Source of the DNA: Symbiodinium natans
Lineage: Eukaryota; Sar; Dinophyceae; Suessiales; Symbiodiniaceae
NCBI GenBank assembly: GCA_905221605.1
Contig: CAJNDS010002538.1
Coordinates: 1 to 32,500, forward strand
Reading direction: 5' to 3'
Length of the DNA stretch: 32,500 nucleotides
The notes under the pieces were generated by a model, which was given only the letters and a program-made list of their open reading frames with translations, made no database searches and was not told where the DNA came from. The translations under genes were made by a program, and so were the position numbers. Positions 28,875 through 32,500 of this stretch are shown piece after piece; position 1 is the first letter of the stretch; each line of letters begins with the position of its first letter.

Positions 28875-31799
28875 CTGCCGGCGAGTGTGCGTGCTGGAAA
28901 ATCCAGACACACTTATAAGCCCCTTAAGTACCCTGTTTAGGGTTTAGGGCTTAGGGTTTATGGTTTATTTCATAGGATTATGACTGGGTTATAAGTACGG
29001 CTATATTTGGGCTACTAAGTACACTGAACCTCCAAGTACGACATCGGATGAGGATGGTGTAGGGCTTTGTAACCGGGCAATCGCACCAGAACCACCCCTT
29101 TGACACCCCTATAAACCCTATAAGCCCCAAAGCCCTGGAACCGTAAGAAAGGAGGGAGAAGGCGCCCTAAACCCTACACCCCAAACCCTAAACCCTAAAT
29201 CCTTAAACCACAAACCCTAAACCCTAAACCCTAAACCCTAAACCCTAAACCCTAAACCCTAAACCCAAAATCGCGGCCTCGTGCGACAAGAGCTCTTCCA
29301 TGGCCCGTTTCACCTCTGCAGCTTTGGCGAAGTCCTGCAGGGCTTGGGGTTCAGGGTTTAGGGTTTAGGGTTTCGGGTTTAGGGTTTCGGGTTTAGGGTT
29401 TCGGGTTTAGGGTCTTTTAGCCACCCATGAACCCGCAACAAAAAAAACCAAAGGCCCAATCAACCCGTAAACCCCAAGGCCCCACAAAACCCTCAAACCC
29501 CTAACCCCCCATCAACCCAAAAAAAATCTTAAACCCCTAAAAGCCCAGTAAACCCCAAAGCCCCCAAAAAACCCTTAAACCCCCACACCCTTAAACCCCA
29601 AAAATCAATCCCCCAAATTTCTAACCCCAAAGCCCCAAAAACCCTTAAACCCCTCTTCCCCTAAAAGCCCTCGATGCCACGCGGCCTCGGCATCCAAAGC
29701 TGCGCGCTTCTGCGTCTCCAGGCGCTGCAGCTTCGTCTTCAGCTGAGGATCCAAGTTCCTGGGAGCTTTTGGGGTAGGGTTTAGGGTTTAGGGTTTAGGG
29801 TTTAGGGTTTAGGGTTTATAGGGTTTATAGGGTTTATAGGGTTTATAGGGTTTATAGGGTTTATAGGGTTTATAGGGTTTATAGGGTTTAGGGTTTAGGG
29901 TCTAGGGTCTGGGGTCTAGGGTTTAGGGCTTTCGGATTCCAGGTTTTATAAGCTTTAAGGGTGTAATTCAGGGTTTTGCGGGTTTAGGGTGCTGGCATCA
30001 AGCCTTTAAATTGCAGAGAAGGTATGAGTCCCATAATACACCCACAACCCTGATGTCCCTAAACCCCAAACCCCAAACCCCAAACCCCAAACCCCAAACC
30101 CTAAACCCCAAACCCCAAACCCCAAACCCTAAACCCTCACGATCACGACCAGGGCGCTTGTCTTGGAGAAGTCGTGGGATGCTGTCGGCCTCTTGGACAT
30201 AGGGCTGGGTTGCTTGGGTTGAGGGTTTAGGGTTTAGGGTTTGGGGTTTGGGGTTTGGGGTTTAGGGTTTGGGGTTTCGGGTTTAGGGTTTGGGGTTTAG
30301 GGTTCAGGGTTTGAGGTAAAAGTGCGAGATTTTGTTTTTTTCACAGTTGTTGGGTGAGGAATTTGGGATTAGGGTCCAGGAGTGAAGGTTTGTGAGGGTT
30401 CGTCAGGTTTGCTTCGGATTTGCAGTCTTGCGAGGACTTTTGTTCAAAGCCTACAAAGCAAAGCTGTAAGGCAGTTTTTTTGGGGGAACGGGGGTGGGAG
30501 GGCGCGTGGCAGAACGTGATGTTTCACACTTGCGACACAGCGGAATTGGAATATCAGCACGCCAAGAAGGCATAGCGCAACGCGATCGAACATGTTCAGT
30601 TGCAGTAGTAGCAAACACGTGGTGCTTAAGAGACAGAGAGAGAAAGAGATGTACATACACATATATAGACATATATTGGTTGCACACGTGTACTGTGCAA
30701 GAACCGTACAGTCTTTTTGCATGCAATACAGATGGTAGCACATGCTGTTTGCATGCAATGAGATAGTAGCACCGGCCTTCCACTACATAGCATTGCAACA
30801 TCTATGGTACGAGACGATGTTGCGCAATACGGATATGTATATATATCTATATTCACATATATATATATATATACATTTGTATATACATGTGCTACACATG
30901 CTAAAAGACCAACATCACAAAGCCGTACCGGCCTTGTGGGTCTCAGTGCACTGGTCGAGCAGACGGTCGACCTCCTGCCGGATCTCGACGATGCGGGCCT
31001 GTGCCCAAACATGCTTAATCGAGAATGGGGGACCCCCAATATAGATCACCAAAAAGTAGGATTCCCTTATAATACGGACCCGATAAGGTACCCCTAATCT
31101 CGGAATCCCCCATATGGTAACATACTGCTCGGAACACAGGAACCACCTGCTGTGCGCGCACACATGACAGCGCCTCGCGCAGCGTGTGCCAGAACTCGTC
31201 GGACATGAGGTTCTCGTCGACGCCCAGGTCGCCCAAGAAGGCCTCGGGGCGCAAGTAGGCGTCGATCCTCGGTGGAAACACGACACTATATTTTACCACA
31301 CGAACCACTCAAAAAACTCTTAAAAAGCATAAGCAAACCATGAGCAGGCGTGAGTAAGGGTCGGCCCTGGCAGCCACGAACAGGTGGTTTCCATTTGAGC
31401 CACACAGATTTGCCCAAGTGACCTCATACGACCAACCTGACGACTGACCTTGCCAGCCTCGTTTGCTGCATTTCGGGTCCAAGCGTCTTGACGCCCTTGT
31501 GGATGTCATTGAAGAACTTCGAGGCGTCCTTCCCCGCCCAGGCGAGGATGGTCGTGGGGCCGCCGGGGTGCCGGTCCATGAACTCCGACAGGTCGTAGAC
31601 CTGAATCGTTGACATGCCGCGTGGAGATTGTGGAGTTCAAGAATGCCCTACACCCTACAAACACCCCCAATAATAACCCTATGAATAACCCTATTTTATC
31701 CCTGTAAACCCTAAACCCTAAACCCCAAACCCTAAGCCGCTGCAGCACCTTGCCATTGAGCGCCACCCAGCAGTTCTCGGGTGTGCAGTGGCGGTTCAC
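27474..31799 (-). CDS. Copy E: triple cytochrome b5 / b561 membrane protein, 5' end outside window
   Basis: Exons seen, in transcript order: exon 3 31749-31799, exon 4 31449-31600 (or 31461-31600), exon 5 31174-31267, exon 6 30933-30998, exon 7 30149-30189, exon 8 29686-29758, exon 9 29278-29334, exon 10 27474-28874. Exons 1 and 2 are not found between 31800 and 32500, so intron 2 exceeds 700 bp and the start lies outside. No internal stop is seen. Exon 4 differs at its 3' end: a strong donor AAG|GTCAGT at 31448/31449 would extend the exon by 15 nt in frame relative to the GA donor used in A-D; a GA donor at 31460/31461 is also in frame. Introns 8 and 9 both use GC donors. The terminal exon is closest to copies B and D. 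Function as for the other copies. Confidence 0.85.
28909..29037. mobile_element. MITE-like inverted-repeat element, copy 3 (in intron 9 of copy E)
   Basis: It contains AAGTACGGCTATATTTGGG, then CTACTAAGTACACTGAACCT on its right side and TTAAGTACCCTG on its left. A TTTAGGG run sits between the ends. Related to the elements at 1328 and 32068. Confidence 0.45.
29161..29267. repeat. (CCCTAAA)n array in intron 9 of copy E
   Basis: The array ends about 10 bp from the exon 9 donor. The same intron has TTTAGGG units at 28935-28968, near its acceptor. Confidence 0.85.
29349..29413. repeat. TTTAGGG array in intron 8 of copy E
   Basis: Units alternate with TTTCGGG variants. The rest of the intron (29420-29655) is rich in CCC-AAA units of the opposite sense. 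Confidence 0.8.
29775..29909. repeat. Telomere-like array with an eight-unit TTTATAGGG block, intron 7 of copy E
   Basis: Canonical TTTAGGG units, then eight head-to-tail 9-bp units GGGTTTATA (29812-29883), then canonical units again. The block suggests local expansion of one mutant unit. Confidence 0.85.
30057..30137. repeat. CCCCAAA/CCCTAAA array in intron 7 of copy E
   Basis: Mostly the variant unit CCCCAAA with CCCTAAA interspersed, adjacent to the exon 7 donor. It opposes the TTTAGGG-type array at the other end of the intron. Confidence 0.85.
30222..30315. repeat. TTTAGGG/TTTGGGG array in intron 6 of copy E
   Basis: Mixed TTTAGGG and TTTGGGG units close to the exon 7 acceptor side. Confidence 0.8.
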
Positions 31800-32500
31800 C
31801 TGGCTGATGCAGGAGGGCTAGGGTTTTAGGGTTGAGGGTTTAGGGTTCTAAGTTTTATTGGGTTTAGGGTAAACTTGCCCGCACCTTAGAGACCGAATGA
31901 ACCCCAAAATTGCGGAGAACCCTATGCTTATTTCTATTCCAAAGTTTAAGGCATATATGGAGCTGAGAGAGCACATGAACCCTAAAATTGGGATCCCATA
32001 CGCCTTGCTACGAGAATCCATGTTGGGTTCCAGCAAGCCGACGAGAATTTTTGCGGTTCAATATGGGTACTTGGAGGTTCAGGGTACTTATCACACAATT
32101 GTAAGTGCAGCCTTAAGTACCCCAATAGGGGTATGATTGGGTTATAAGTACGGTTACAATTGGGTTACTAAGTACCCTGAACTTGGAGGTTACACCCAAA
32201 GCCCTGAACCCTAAACCGCCAAGTCAAGCCCTCAACTAGAGCCTCACGGTTATGGGAACATGGCTCCGCCTGGACTGCACACAGTTCATTAGCCTGATGT
32301 TCAAGGCTTATCACTCTGATCATTTGTTCCAACATTGCTAGTCTGATTGTTATCATTTCTCATCATGCTGGGCACTGAACTCAGTAGTATAGCTGTTTTC
32401 TCATGGGTTATACCATCATTCTTATCATCATTCCTAACATGATCACGTATCGTTAGGCTGTTCTATTTGGGGCCTTAGGGCAGGCGAAGTTCAGAAACGC
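31800..32500 (-). other. Intron 2 of copy E (partial)
   Basis: This lies beyond the exon 3 acceptor CAG|GTGAAC at 31799/31800. Neither exon 2 nor exon 1 is present, so the intron continues past the edge. It contains a short TTTAGGG run (31820-31870), the MITE-like element at 32068, and AT-richer unique DNA. Confidence 0.6.
32068..32192. mobile_element. MITE-like inverted-repeat element, copy 1 (in intron 2 of copy E)
   Basis: Its ends include TTCAGGGTACTTA near 32080 and TAAGTACCCTGAA near 32170, perfect 13-bp inverted repeats. The interior has AAGTACGGTTACAATTGGG followed by TTACTAAGTA, shared with the related sequences near 1440 and 29000. Confidence 0.55.

Noticed and set aside
29161-29267. 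CRISPR array
   Set aside because: The repeats are 7-bp units without unique spacers, in a eukaryotic intron.
1-32500. Relic spliced-leader sequences before the start codons, which would show recycling of processed mRNAs
   Set aside because: I looked for the dinoflagellate spliced-leader 3' part (TTTTGGCTCAAG) near each start and found no match. The copies also keep their introns.

Overview
The window looks like nuclear DNA of a dinoflagellate. The evidence is: (i) GC-rich coding exons separated by many introns; (ii) splice donors that are freely GT, GC or GA while acceptors are almost always AG followed by G; (iii) plant/alveolate-type telomere-like repeats (TTTAGGG/CCCTAAA) scattered through introns and spacers; (iv) same-strand tandem gene copies. 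No bacterial, organellar or viral gene is seen. The species cannot be named from this sequence.

The content is one gene repeated five times head-to-tail, all on the minus strand: copy A 2239-8452, B 10000-15466, C 15944-20582, D 21184-26767, and E from 27474 upward (its first two exons lie beyond the right edge). I rebuilt ten coding exons per copy by comparing the copies. In A-D every exon keeps its exact length and the coding sum is 2031 nt, a 676-residue protein. Copy A has the same coding length although an extra intron splits its exon 9. The protein is read as: N-terminal cytochrome b5 domain; linker with a YLRPE motif; helical region with a UVR-like motif; a second, degenerate b5 domain; a short helix; a third intact b5 domain; and a C-terminal four-helix membrane domain like prokaryotic-type cytochrome b561. 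It would be a multi-haem electron-transfer membrane protein. Its substrate is unknown.

Layout from left: 1-2238 is a repeat-rich flank with one weak exon candidate; then the five genes, separated by spacers of 1547, 477, 601 and 706 bp; then 31800-32500, which is the inside of copy E intron 2. Spacers hold a conserved 5' block just upstream of the start codon (B, C, D) and a conserved 3' block just after the stop codon, identical by eye after C and D. Introns hold telomere-like arrays, simple repeats and several palindromic, MITE-like hairpins.

The most notable signals concern introns. The same intron position uses GT, GA or GC donors in different copies. Copy A carries an extra intron. Copy D carries a 113-bp element in its 5' leader with inverted termini and a GATC target duplication, placed so that GA...AG splicing would restore the empty site exactly. 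Several introns have telomere-like repeats in opposite orientation at their two ends, which could pair in the RNA. Together these suggest introner-like intron gain, plus gene conversion, within a young tandem array.
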